From assembly GCA_944387285.1 (NCBI GenBank), contig CALXEH010000012.1:1-43992 (forward strand): a stretch of 43,992 bases of DNA, given 5' to 3'. Source of the DNA: an uncultured Oscillospiraceae bacterium (GTDB taxonomy: Bacteria > Bacillota > Clostridia > Oscillospirales > Oscillospiraceae). Every line of letters starts with the position of its first letter. The first letter of the stretch is position 1. Shown here piece by piece: positions 8,018-15,875 of this stretch. Below the pieces are notes generated by a model. That model was not told where the DNA came from and made no database searches. It worked only from the letters and a program-made list of their open reading frames with translations. The position numbers were made by a program, and so were the translations under genes.

Positions 8018-9169
8018 TTGAAAAAATTCCTTCCGCTCGTCCGGGACTTCGTAAAGCGGGCGGACATGTTCCTGTTTATAATGAGCGTCATCTGCTCTGT
8101 CTACGGCATCATCATGATAGCCAGCGCGACGCAGTCATATTCGAACGGCTCGGCCCAGTACGTCATCGTACAGACCCTGGCGCTGGGCCTGGGCGTACTG
8201 CTGTTCGTCGGCATGACGATAATCGACGTGGATATCTTTGCCCAGCACTGGGGCATACTCTATGTGCTCAGCGCCCTGCTGCTGGGCGCGCTGCTTGTCT
8301 TCGGCGGGCAAAGCGAGACCGGCAACAACGGCTGGCTGCGCTTTTTCGGCATCGGCATCCAGCCCACCGAGATCGTCAAGCTCGCCTTCATAATCGTCCT
8401 TGCTAAACAGCTGGCCTATCTGAAAGAATACAAAAACCTCAACTCCGTCACCTCCATGGCGCAGATCGTGGGACACTTCATCATCATGTTCGGCGTCATA
8501 CTGGTGACGGCCCAGGACCTGGGCAGCGCGCTCGTGTACTTCTTCATCTTTGCCGTCATGCTCTTCATGGCGGGCGTGAAGATCTACTGGTTCGTCATGG
8601 GCGCGGCGGCCATGGCGGCGGTCATACCCCTGATGTGGACCTACATGCTGTCGGAATACCAGCAGCAGCGCATCCTCGCCCCGTATGACAGCTCCATAGA
8701 CCCCAACAACACCGGCATCAACTGGCAGCCGAACCAGGCCAAGATCGCCCTGGCCTCCGGACAGCTCACGGGCGCCGGCCTCGGCGAGGGCACGCAGAGC
8801 CAGTCGAACGCCATACCCGTCAAGCACTCGGACTTCATCTTCGCCGTCATAGGCGAGGAGCTGGGCCTCATCGGCGCCTGCCTCGTGCTGCTGCTGCTCA
8901 TGATAATCGTCGTGCGCTGCGTGCAGATAGGCCTGCGCTCCGGCAACACCATGTCCATGCTCGTCTGCATGGGCGTGGCCTCCACCGTGGTCTTCCAGAC
9001 CTTCGAAAACGTCGGCATGTGCATAGGCATCGCGCCCGTCGTCGGCATCACGCTGCCCTTCTTCAGCTACGGCGGCTCCTCGCTCTTTTCCATGTTCGCC
9101 GCCATGGGCCTCGTTTCCGGCGTCAAATACCGACCAAAACCCATGCGCTCGGCCCTCTACGGCAGATGA
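8018..9169 (+). CDS. SEDS-family peptidoglycan glycosyltransferase (RodA/FtsW type)
   Basis: This 383-residue polytopic membrane protein has about ten helices. The SEDS signature regions are present: GNNGWLRFFGIGIQPTEIVKLAFI (about 103-126), the AQDLGSALVYF segment with the catalytic-type Asp, a long extracytoplasmic loop (about 217-260), and the C-terminal PVVGITLPFFSYGGSS. SEDS proteins polymerise lipid II into glycan strands with a class B PBP partner. The start is TTG at 8018 with GAGGTGA 7 bases upstream; the longer frame runs back through the promoter and is not used. RodA versus FtsW/SpoVE cannot be settled from the sequence; the VGMCIGIAPVVGI loop leans to RodA. The gene stands alone, without a PBP neighbour. 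Confidence 0.88.
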   Translation: MKKFLPLVRDFVKRADMFLFIMSVICSVYGIIMIASATQSYSNGSAQYVIVQTLALGLGVLLFVGMTIIDVDIFAQHWGILYVLSALLLGALLVFGGQSETGNNGWLRFFGIGIQPTEIVKLAFIIVLAKQLAYLKEYKNLNSVTSMAQIVGHFIIMFGVILVTAQDLGSALVYFFIFAVMLFMAGVKIYWFVMGAAAMAAVIPLMWTYMLSEYQQQRILAPYDSSIDPNNTGINWQPNQAKIALASGQLTGAGLGEGTQSQSNAIPVKHSDFIFAVIGEELGLIGACLVLLLLMIIVVRCVQIGLRSGNTMSMLVCMGVASTVVFQTFENVGMCIGIAPVVGITLPFFSYGGSSLFSMFAAMGLVSGVKYRPKPMRSALYGR

Positions 9170-9171
9170 TA

Positions 9172-9206
9172 AAGCCTCTCCTGAAAACACAGGAGAGGCT
9201 TTTTTG
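9172..9206 (+). terminator. Terminator of the SEDS gene
   Basis: The stem AAGCCTCTCCTG (9172-9183) pairs with CAGGAGAGGCTT (9190-9201), followed by a T-run. It lies three bases after the SEDS stop codon and also faces the 3' end of the convergent S9 peptidase gene. Confidence 0.9.
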
Positions 9207-9280
9207 TATTTATTTCCGGAGTTTATCCCCACTTGTCCGGGAAATCCCTGCGAAAAGCGGCGGCAATTCCCCACCCGTGT

Positions 9281-11263
9281 TCATTTGAGGTGGCGCTCCA
9301 TCCACTCCGTTATCTCGCGGAGCCTGCGCACGCGGTTTTTGGGCTTGCCGGAGCGCGAGAGCTCGTGGTTTTCGCCCTTGAAGATGCACATGCGGCTCTC
9401 CACGCCGTGGTAGCGCAGCGCGTAGAACATCTGCAGGCCCTCGGCCAGAGGGCAGCGGAAGTCCTCGTCCGAGTGGATGAAGAGCGTCGGCGTCGTGACC
9501 CTGTCCGCGTACTTCACCGGCGACTGGGCCCAGATCTTCTCCAGCCCCGTCCAGGGCTCACCGCCCACCTGGTCCTGGGCGAAGTACCAGCCTATGTCGG
9601 ACATGTTGTGGAAGCTCAGCCAGTTGGCTATGCTCCGCTGGCTCGCGGCGCACTTGAACCTGTCCGTGTGGCCGATGACCCAGTTCGTCATGAAGCCGCC
9701 GTAGCTGCCGCCCGTGACGCCGAGCCTGTCCGCGTCGATGAACTCGCAGCGCTCGAGCACCGTGTCCACGAACTGCATGAGGTCGGCGAAGTCCTGCTCG
9801 CCGTAATGGCCGCGGATATCGGCAAACTCGTCCCCGCCGCCGTCGCCGCCCGTGGGGTTGCAGAACATGACGGCAAAGCCGCGCGAGGCCCACAGCTGCA
9901 TCTCGTGAAAGTAGCAGCTGCCGTAGACGGTCTTGGGCCCGCCGTGGATGTCCAGGATGGCCGGGTATTTTTTGCCCGCCTCCATGTCCACGGGCTTTAT
10001 GACCCAGCCCTCGATCTCGCGGCCCTGGGAATTTATGAAATTCAGCGGCTCCGGGGCGGAATAGGCGTACTCCGCGCAGATGCCGGCGTTGAAATCGGTG
10101 AGCACCGTCTCCTCGCCGTCGGGGCCTATGTACATGAGCTCCACGCCCGAACCTCCGCGCATGGCGGTGACGGCGAAGCCCTCCTTCCAGAGGCAGGCGC
10201 CGGTGATGTTGAGCCCGGGCGCGGCGTGCTTCCTGACCTCGCCCGCCGCCTCATCCACGGAGATGAGCTGGGTCGAGCTGCCGTCGGTGTCGAGGAAGCA
10301 GAGCCGCCCGTCCCGCTCGTGCTCCTCGCCGGAGAAGCCGCCGTCGGCCTTGACGTCGCTGCCGACGCTGCTGCCGAAGCTGTGCGCCCCGTCGCCGAGG
10401 ATGAGCCGCCAGGCGCCGTCTTCGCGCATGAACAGCTTGGGGTTTTCGTTGATGCCGTATTTGCCCATGGTGTTCACGAGCGCGGCCGTGCGCCCGCCGG
10501 AGAGCGGCAGGGCCTGGTAGTGCTGGGCGCCCTCCCTCACCGTGATGTCGCGGGCCTCGAGCGTCTGCGTGTCGAGCTCGTAGAGCCGGTCGCTCAGGGG
10601 CATGCTGCCCGTCCAGTCCGCGCAGGAATAGCAGAGCCGCCTGCCGTCGGGCGAGAGGCCGCCGAGCGCCGCGTCGGCATTTTCGCCGGTGAGGAAGCGG
10701 TATCCGCCGTTTTCGTATATGCCCAGGCGGCTGCGGCGGCCGCTTATGTAGCCCCGGCCGTTGAACCAGAAGGGCAGCTCGTCTATGACCCGGCAGTCGT
10801 CGCGCTTGAGGTATTCCGCCGCCTTCCCGGCGTCGCCGCCGCACTCCTTCAGGGCCGCGTCCCAGTCCCTCGAGACCGAGGCGGTGAAGATGAAGCGGCC
10901 GCTGCCGAGCGGGCACAGGCCCTCCAGGGCCAGGTCGAGCCTGCAGAGCTTGCGCGCCTCGCCGCCGTCGTAGGGCAGGAGGTTCAGCACCGTCAGGGGC
11001 TCGCCGCGCTCCGCGCGCTCCCTGTCCTTCTTCTCCCGGAGCGCCGGGAAGATAATGCCCTCGTCCGTGAGCCAAAAACCCGCCGCGTCGCCCAGGGACG
11101 TGAGCCGTACTGCGGCCCCGTCCTTCCAGCGCCAGAGGTCGGAGCGGTACCGGTTCTCCTCCATGTCCGCGCGCTTCACGCAGAAGTACAGCTCCTCGCC
11201 CCGCGCCTTCGGCGAATACGGCATCAGAAAGCGTGAAAAGTGCTCATAATCGACCCGTTTCAA
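9281..11263 (-). CDS. S9-family serine peptidase (acylaminoacyl/prolyl oligopeptidase type)
   Basis: This 660-residue protein has the two-part S9 layout. A beta-propeller-like N-terminal region (about 1-400, with repeated short strands such as SGRFIFTAS and DGRRLCYSC) is followed by an alpha/beta-hydrolase domain (about 415-660). The triad is visible: Ser520 in GGSYGG, Asp601 in HSDEDFR and His633 in ENHELS; the oxyanion segment is HGGPKTVYG. No signal peptide is present, so it should be a cytoplasmic peptidase acting on short peptides. The start is TTG at 11263 with AAAGGGG about 10 bases upstream; the next in-frame Met is at residue 14. It is the last gene of the leftward yihY operon, 16 bases after the HAD gene. 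Confidence 0.9.
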   Translation of the reverse strand: MKRVDYEHFSRFLMPYSPKARGEELYFCVKRADMEENRYRSDLWRWKDGAAVRLTSLGDAAGFWLTDEGIIFPALREKKDRERAERGEPLTVLNLLPYDGGEARKLCRLDLALEGLCPLGSGRFIFTASVSRDWDAALKECGGDAGKAAEYLKRDDCRVIDELPFWFNGRGYISGRRSRLGIYENGGYRFLTGENADAALGGLSPDGRRLCYSCADWTGSMPLSDRLYELDTQTLEARDITVREGAQHYQALPLSGGRTAALVNTMGKYGINENPKLFMREDGAWRLILGDGAHSFGSSVGSDVKADGGFSGEEHERDGRLCFLDTDGSSTQLISVDEAAGEVRKHAAPGLNITGACLWKEGFAVTAMRGGSGVELMYIGPDGEETVLTDFNAGICAEYAYSAPEPLNFINSQGREIEGWVIKPVDMEAGKKYPAILDIHGGPKTVYGSCYFHEMQLWASRGFAVMFCNPTGGDGGGDEFADIRGHYGEQDFADLMQFVDTVLERCEFIDADRLGVTGGSYGGFMTNWVIGHTDRFKCAASQRSIANWLSFHNMSDIGWYFAQDQVGGEPWTGLEKIWAQSPVKYADRVTTPTLFIHSDEDFRCPLAEGLQMFYALRYHGVESRMCIFKGENHELSRSGKPKNRVRRLREITEWMERHLK

Positions 11264-11279
11264 GTGCTTGCATCCCCTT

Positions 11280-11852
11280 TTATTTCTTTTTCGGCCAGGG
11301 CTCGAGGCTCTGGCCCTTTACTATGTACGCCCGCTCCGCCAACCTCGCCAGGGGCGTGTCCGAGAGCGAATCCGAGTAGAACTCCGCGATCTCCACCTCC
11401 GGGTACTCGCGCCGGAGCCGCCGGACCTTCTCCTCGCCGTGGTTGTTCACGCCCAGCGTCCAGCCGCTGTGCTTGTCCACGCGCGAGGCCATGAGCCGGA
11501 AGCCCAGCCGCTCCGCCACCGGCCGCAGCAGGAACTCCGGCGAGGCCGAGGATACGATGTCGTCCGCCCGCCGCTGTGCCAGGTACCAGCCGTTTATGTC
11601 GGGCAGATGCTCCTGCCAGAAGAGCTCCACCTCCCGGTCTATGTCCGGCACCAGCGCGAGAAAGCGGTAAAATTCCTCCTTCACCCGCGTCTTGGACGTG
11701 AGCTTCAGCGGCATGCCCGGCAGCAGGGGCACGGCCCGCAGCGCCGCAAACAGACAGCGCGGGTATTTCCGAACGCAGTGCCGGAAAAACGCCTCCGTGC
11801 TGTCGTAGGGCAGGATGGTCTTGTCGAAATCGTAGACGTTCACCTTTTCCAT
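11280..11852 (-). CDS. HAD-superfamily phosphatase (HAD-IB, SerB-like)
   Basis: The 190-residue product starts with the HAD motif I as DFDKT (D8, D10), has the motif II-like SSASPEF near 104, a basic motif III in NHGEEKVRRL, and motif IV as SDSLSDTP. An all-helical cap lies between about 15 and 95. This matches HAD-IB phosphoserine-phosphatase-like enzymes that dephosphorylate small molecules; the substrate is not evident. The start is ATG at 11852: it is preceded by GGAG at the proper distance and follows the ydcF-like stop by one base, so translation is coupled. A TTG in frame at 11864 is the alternative. Confidence 0.85.
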   Translation of the reverse strand: MEKVNVYDFDKTILPYDSTEAFFRHCVRKYPRCLFAALRAVPLLPGMPLKLTSKTRVKEEFYRFLALVPDIDREVELFWQEHLPDINGWYLAQRRADDIVSSASPEFLLRPVAERLGFRLMASRVDKHSGWTLGVNNHGEEKVRRLRREYPEVEIAEFYSDSLSDTPLARLAERAYIVKGQSLEPWPKKK

Positions 11853-11853
11853 G

Positions 11854-12579
11854 TCAGGCTCCAAAAATTCTGTAGTATGTCACCGCGAAGGCCTCGCGGA
11901 TGAAGTAGTTGGCCATCAGCGAGGGCCAGCTGGTGTGCGCCGCGACGCCCCGGGCCTCGACGCCCAGCGACTGTGCCATGAGCTTCGCGCGGCAGAGGTG
12001 GTACTCGCTCGTTATTATGGCGCAGTTCCCGTCCGGCTCGCCGCCGGCCTCGCGGATGAGCTCGAAGCTGTATTCCAGGTTCTCCATCGTGGAGGTGGAC
12101 CTGTCCTCGACGATGATGCGCTCCGGCTCGATGCCGCGCGCCTCGAGCCAGATGCCCATGGCCTCGCCCTCGGGCATGTTCTCGCCCGGGCCCTGGCCGC
12201 CGGACACCACGGCCACGCAGTCAGGGTGCGCCTCCAGCCACTCGAGCGCCGCCTCCAGCCGGTTCGTGAGCGAGAGCGTGGGCACGTCCCCGCGCAGGCC
12301 CGCGCCCAGGACTATGACGTATTCGCAGTCGTCCGGCGCGTCCGTCCTCGCCTCTTTGACTATCGGTATCTCAATGATGATGAACGCGGCGATGCCTATG
12401 ACGAGCAGCACCGTCACGGCCGTCTTGAGGCCGTGCCCGCCGAAGCGGTATATAACTATCAGCGCCGCGATGAGCACCAGCAGCGCCGCCACATAGTCGT
12501 GGCCCGTGGCCGCGAAAAACAGCAGGCCCGCGCCCGCCAGCAGCAGAATAACAAGGATGAGCCACATTTTATTCTTCAT
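11854..12579 (-). CDS. YdcF-like DUF218 membrane protein (SanA/ElyC family)
   Basis: The 241-residue protein has three hydrophobic segments in the first 85 residues, then a DUF218 domain (about 86-240). Family marks are YVIVLGAGLRGD, the SGGQGPGENMPEGEAM segment, IIVEDRSTSTMENL with a conserved Thr/Glu pattern, and ITSEYHLCRAK. DUF218 proteins are linked to envelope integrity and peptidoglycan-precursor handling in other bacteria, but the reaction is not established. It overlaps the upstream ABC-F gene by 11 bases and sits one base before the HAD phosphatase, so it is clearly within one operon. Confidence 0.88.
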   Translation of the reverse strand: MKNKMWLILVILLLAGAGLLFFAATGHDYVAALLVLIAALIVIYRFGGHGLKTAVTVLLVIGIAAFIIIEIPIVKEARTDAPDDCEYVIVLGAGLRGDVPTLSLTNRLEAALEWLEAHPDCVAVVSGGQGPGENMPEGEAMGIWLEARGIEPERIIVEDRSTSTMENLEYSFELIREAGGEPDGNCAIITSEYHLCRAKLMAQSLGVEARGVAAHTSWPSLMANYFIREAFAVTYYRIFGA

Positions 12580-14449
12580 CCTGAAGTTCCTCCCATCTGG
12601 AGTAGAGCGCGTCCAGCTCGGGGTCTATGCGCGCCTTTTCGTCCTCCAGCTCCATTAGACGCTGGTAGTCCGAGGCGTGTTCCCCTGCCTCCCGCTCTAT
12701 TTCCCGCAGACGGGACTCTAGCTTTTCGATCTCGCGCTCGCAGCGCCGTGCCTCTCGCTCGCGCTCGGGCGTGCCCTTTTTGCGCTGGGGCTTCTTCTCC
12801 GGCTTGGGCGCGGCCGCCTTTGCCGCCTGGGCCAGGGCCTCCTGCCTCGCGCGGTAGGCCCGGTACTCCGAAAAACTGCCGCGGAAATCCGTCAGCTGCC
12901 AGTTTTCAAGGGCCCAGATGCGCGTTGCGAACTTTTCTATGAAATACCGGTCGTGCGAGACGAAGATCAGCGCCTCGGAGTAATCCGCCACGGCGTCCTC
13001 CATCCACTCGCGCGAGGCGAGGTCGAGGTGGTTCGTGGGCTCGTCCAGGATGAGGAGGTTTATATCCCCGCGCATGAGCATGCAGAGCCGGAGGCGGCTC
13101 TGCTCGCCGCCCGAGAGCGTGCCCACGGCCTTGAGCGCGTCCTCGCCCGAGAAGCCGAAGGCGCCGAGCGAATCGCGCGCCTCCTGCGGCGAGCAGCGGC
13201 AGTCGTAGATGAGCGTGTCCGCCGCCGTGCGCTCCGGCTCGGCGAACTTCACATGCTGGGGCAGATAGGCGAATTTCACCGCCGGGCCGCGCCGTATCCA
13301 GCCCGCGTCCGGCTCCTCCTCGCCCACGATGAGCTTCACCAGCGTCGTCTTGCCGCTGCCGTTCTCGCCGATTATGGCTATCCTCTCGCCGCCCGTGACG
13401 TCCAGCGAGAGCCCGGAAAACAGCGCCCGGCCCTCGTAGCCCTTGGTGAGCCCCTCGGCCGTCAGCACCTCGTCGCCGCGGAACTCGCGCTCCTTAAACG
13501 CCGCGTGCAGGCGCTTTTCCATTTTGGGCCGCTCGGTCTGGCTGAGCTTTTCTATGCGCTTTTCCATGGAGAAGGCCCGCTTGTGCAGCTTGTCGTTGCC
13601 CATGAAGGCCCAGAGGTGCAGCTTGGCCGCCGCGGCCTCGAGCTGGGCGATCTTGGCCTGGTCCTTCTCGTACTTTTTGAGCTTTTCCTCGAACCTGCGC
13701 TGCCGCTCCACGGTGTAGAAGCTGTAGTTGCCCGAGTAGAGCTCGGCCTGCCCCTCTGTTATCTCGACGCAGCGCTGGGCCACGACGTCCAGGAAGTAGC
13801 GGTCGTGGCTGATGGCCAGCACCGTGCCGCGGAAATGGAGTATGTAGTCCTCCAGCCACTCGGTCGCGCGCATGTCGAGGTGGTTCGTGGGCTCGTCCAG
13901 CAGCAGGATATCCGTGTCCTCGAGGATGAGCCGCGCGAGGTTCACGCGGGTCTTCTCCCCGCCCGAGAGCAGGGCGAACTCGCGCTGGCGCATCTCCGGC
14001 GGGATGTCGAGGCCGTTTGCGACCCGGCTGCGCTCGTGGTCCATGTCGTAGCCGCCGAGCCTGCGGAAATCGTCCGCGAGCCGGTCGTATTCCTTGAGCA
14101 GCGCCTCGCTGCTGTCCGAGGCCATGAGCTCCTCGAGCTGCCGCATCCGTTCGGCCATGGCCCGCAGGCGGCTGTGCGCCTCGCGCAGCACGTCCTCGGT
14201 CGTCCAGCCGGCGGGGTAGTTCGGTATCTGGCTGATGAGCCCTATCCGGCGCCCGCGCCGCACCGCCGCCGTGCCCTCGTCCGGCTCCAGCTCGCCGGAG
14301 AGGATACGGAACAAGGTGGTCTTGCCGCAGCCGTTCGCGCCCAGGATGCCCACGCGCTCGCCCGCTGCGACCTCAAAACTGAGGCCGTCCAGCACGGGGT
14401 GGCCGACCTCGAAGGATTTTTTCAGGTTTTGTACGCTTATGTCAGTCAT
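12569..14449 (-). CDS. ABC-F family ATPase (Uup/YdiF-like)
   Basis: This 626-residue protein has two ABC domains and no membrane segment. The first domain has Walker A GANGCGKTTL (about 36-45), signature LSGGE and DEPTNHLD. The second has GENGSGKTTL, signature LSGGEQ and DEPTNHLD. The linker between them is long, charged and helical (about 240-315, with HKRAFSMEKRIEKL), as in ABC-F proteins that work on the ribosome. The C-terminus (about 545-626) is a Lys/Arg-rich stretch and coiled coil, as in Uup/YdiF. Roles in the family include translation-factor activity and, in some members, antibiotic protection; neither can be claimed here. It overlaps the yihY stop by 4 bases (ATGA). Confidence 0.93.
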   Translation of the reverse strand: MTDISVQNLKKSFEVGHPVLDGLSFEVAAGERVGILGANGCGKTTLFRILSGELEPDEGTAAVRRGRRIGLISQIPNYPAGWTTEDVLREAHSRLRAMAERMRQLEELMASDSSEALLKEYDRLADDFRRLGGYDMDHERSRVANGLDIPPEMRQREFALLSGGEKTRVNLARLILEDTDILLLDEPTNHLDMRATEWLEDYILHFRGTVLAISHDRYFLDVVAQRCVEITEGQAELYSGNYSFYTVERQRRFEEKLKKYEKDQAKIAQLEAAAAKLHLWAFMGNDKLHKRAFSMEKRIEKLSQTERPKMEKRLHAAFKEREFRGDEVLTAEGLTKGYEGRALFSGLSLDVTGGERIAIIGENGSGKTTLVKLIVGEEEPDAGWIRRGPAVKFAYLPQHVKFAEPERTAADTLIYDCRCSPQEARDSLGAFGFSGEDALKAVGTLSGGEQSRLRLCMLMRGDINLLILDEPTNHLDLASREWMEDAVADYSEALIFVSHDRYFIEKFATRIWALENWQLTDFRGSFSEYRAYRARQEALAQAAKAAAPKPEKKPQRKKGTPEREREARRCEREIEKLESRLREIEREAGEHASDYQRLMELEDEKARIDPELDALYSRWEELQDEE

Positions 14450-15288
14450 TTTTCAGGCTCCGCCCGTTTCATCTCTATATAGTGGTTGATAAAGCCTCCA
14501 AGCAGGAGAAAATAAAAGCAGTAGAATATCCAGATCATCGCCACCATGATGGTGCCGATGTAGCCGTAGGCGCCGAATTTGTCCGAGAGCGAGACGTAGA
14601 AGGAGAAGATGAAGGAGAAGGCCGCCCAGGCTACGGCGCTGAACACCGCGCCCGGCAGCTGCCGGTGAAAGCGGAGCTTCCGCGCCGGCATCCACTTGTA
14701 CAGCAGGCTGAACACCAGCGCCAGCAGCGCGAGTATCACCAGGAACCGCAGGTGCTTCGCCAGCGTGAACAGGAAGTCCAGCGAGTGGTTCGAGGGCATG
14801 AGGCTCTCGATGAGGTCGAGTATCTTGCCGCCGTAGACCATGACGAAGAAGCTCAGCAGCAGGATGAAGACGAAGATGAGCATGTAGATGCAGGCGCGCA
14901 GGCTGAACCTGATGTAATCCTCCCGGCGCTCGGCGTCGTAGACGGAGTCCATGCCGCGCATGAGCGCCTTCATGCAGGCCGAGGCCGACCAGACGGTCAG
15001 GAGGATGGAGACGGTCAGCGCGACGCGGCCGCCGTTGAAGATGCTCGTGACGATAAAGTAGACGATCTCGTAGAGCGATTCCGGCACATAGTCGGCGATG
15101 GCCTCGAGCACGACGTCGCGCGTGAGCGGCGTGTACTGCAGCACGGCGACGAGCAGCATGATGACGGGCACCAGAGACATGAAGAGGTAGTAGGCGCAGG
15201 CCGCCGAGTATGTGGTTATCCTGCGGCTGCCCATGCCGCCGAAGAACTCGTCTACTGCGTCGTAGATATCTCTCAGGGTATCCCTCAC
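14446..15288 (-). CDS. YihY/BrkB-family inner membrane protein
   Basis: The 280-residue polytopic protein has about six helices. The family pattern is visible in RRITTYSAACAYYLFMSLVPVIMLL (about 21-45), the central WSASACMKALMRGMDSVY segment and the late GAVFSAVAWAAFSFIFSFYVS helix. The biochemical role of YihY proteins is unknown; old names (RNase BN, BrkB) are not reliable. The start is GTG at 15288, with GGAGG 7 bases upstream. It is the first gene of the leftward five-gene operon that ends with the S9 peptidase, and a promoter candidate lies just upstream. Confidence 0.9.
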   Translation of the reverse strand: MRDTLRDIYDAVDEFFGGMGSRRITTYSAACAYYLFMSLVPVIMLLVAVLQYTPLTRDVVLEAIADYVPESLYEIVYFIVTSIFNGGRVALTVSILLTVWSASACMKALMRGMDSVYDAERREDYIRFSLRACIYMLIFVFILLLSFFVMVYGGKILDLIESLMPSNHSLDFLFTLAKHLRFLVILALLALVFSLLYKWMPARKLRFHRQLPGAVFSAVAWAAFSFIFSFYVSLSDKFGAYGYIGTIMVAMIWIFYCFYFLLLGGFINHYIEMKRAEPEK

Positions 15289-15312
15289 GTCCCCGCCTCC
15301 TTTCGCCCTGCC

Positions 15313-15341
15313 ATTGTCTCACATACGCGCCGAAATATCAA
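15313..15341 (-). promoter_or_regulatory. Promoter of the yihY operon
   Basis: On the minus strand there is TTGATA (complement of 15336-15341), a 17-base spacer and GACAAT (complement of 15313-15318), about 25 bases before the GTG start of yihY. Confidence 0.55.
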
Positions 15342-15380
15342 GCCAAAGCCCTCGACAGCCCGCGCGTCCCGGAATTTTTA

Positions 15381-15409
15381 TTGCCAAATCGTGAAAATTG
15401 AGTTATCCT
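15381..15409 (+). promoter_or_regulatory. Promoter of the VOC gene
   Basis: TTGCCA (15381-15386), a 17-base spacer and TATCCT (15404-15409) lie about 20 bases before the start codon chosen for the VOC-family gene. Confidence 0.55.
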
Positions 15410-15428
15410 GAGCCCGGAGGCGATGACG

Positions 15429-15800
15429 ATGCGATTCACATTCTACCACTTCAACTTCAACGTGCTCGACCTGGAGCGGAGCCTGAAGTTCTACGACGAG
15501 GCCCTGGGCCTCAAGCCCATACGGGAGAAGTCCGCTGACGACGGCTCGTACAAGCTCATCTTCCTGGGCGACGGGGCGACGGGCTTCCAGCTCGAGCTCA
15601 CCTGGCTGCGCGACCACAAGGAGCCCTACGACCTCGGCGAGGGCGAGATCCACCTGGCCATGCGCGTGGACGACCTCGAGGCCGCGCGCAAAAAGCACAA
15701 GGAGATGGGCTGCGTCTGCTTTGTCAACGAGAAGATGGGCGTCTACTTCATCGAGGACCCCGACGGCTACTGGATAGAGATCCTGCCGGAAAAGAAATGA
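15429..15800 (+). CDS. VOC-family protein, glyoxalase I-like
   Basis: This 123-residue protein has the paired beta-alpha-beta-beta-beta units of the vicinal oxygen chelate fold. Metal-site positions typical of glyoxalase I-like proteins are visible: His near the N-terminus (FYHFNFNV), Glu in QLELTW, His in EIHLAMRV and Glu in YWIEILP. The phrase RSLKFYDEALGLKP and the ending FIEDPDGYWIEILPEK are standard for lactoylglutathione-lyase-like members. It may detoxify methylglyoxal or act on an unrelated small molecule. GGAGG at 15416-15420 is 8 bases before the ATG at 15429, but only 2 before the ATG at 15423, which decides the start. Confidence 0.88.
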   Translation: MRFTFYHFNFNVLDLERSLKFYDEALGLKPIREKSADDGSYKLIFLGDGATGFQLELTWLRDHKEPYDLGEGEIHLAMRVDDLEAARKKHKEMGCVCFVNEKMGVYFIEDPDGYWIEILPEKK

Positions 15801-15807
15801 GGAAACG

Positions 15808-15836
15808 AAAAAGCTCCGGTTTTCCGGGGCTTTTTC
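15808..15836 (+). terminator. Terminator of the VOC gene
   Basis: AAAGCTCCGG pairs with CCGGGGCTTT (one G-T wobble) around a short T-rich loop, followed by more T residues. It separates the VOC gene from the ktrB promoter. Confidence 0.8.
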
Positions 15837-15838
15837 TG

Positions 15839-15866
15839 TTGCATATACAAAAGTGTATGCTATAAT
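15839..15866 (+). promoter_or_regulatory. Promoter of ktrB with an inverted repeat in the spacer
   Basis: TTGCAT (15839-15844), a 16-base spacer and TATAAT (15861-15866) are present. The ktrB ATG is at 15876, only 9 bases after the -10, so transcription would start about 3 bases before the AUG and the message would be nearly leaderless. GCATATAC (15841-15848) and GTGTATGC (15853-15860) form an inverted repeat with one mismatch that fills the spacer, a possible repressor site. Confidence 0.65.
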
Positions 15867-15875
15867 GATAACGTT

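Noticed and set aside
9233..11236. A 667-codon plus-strand frame opposite the S9 peptidase.
   Set aside because: The S9 peptidase on the other strand has an intact catalytic triad; this frame has low-complexity antisense composition.
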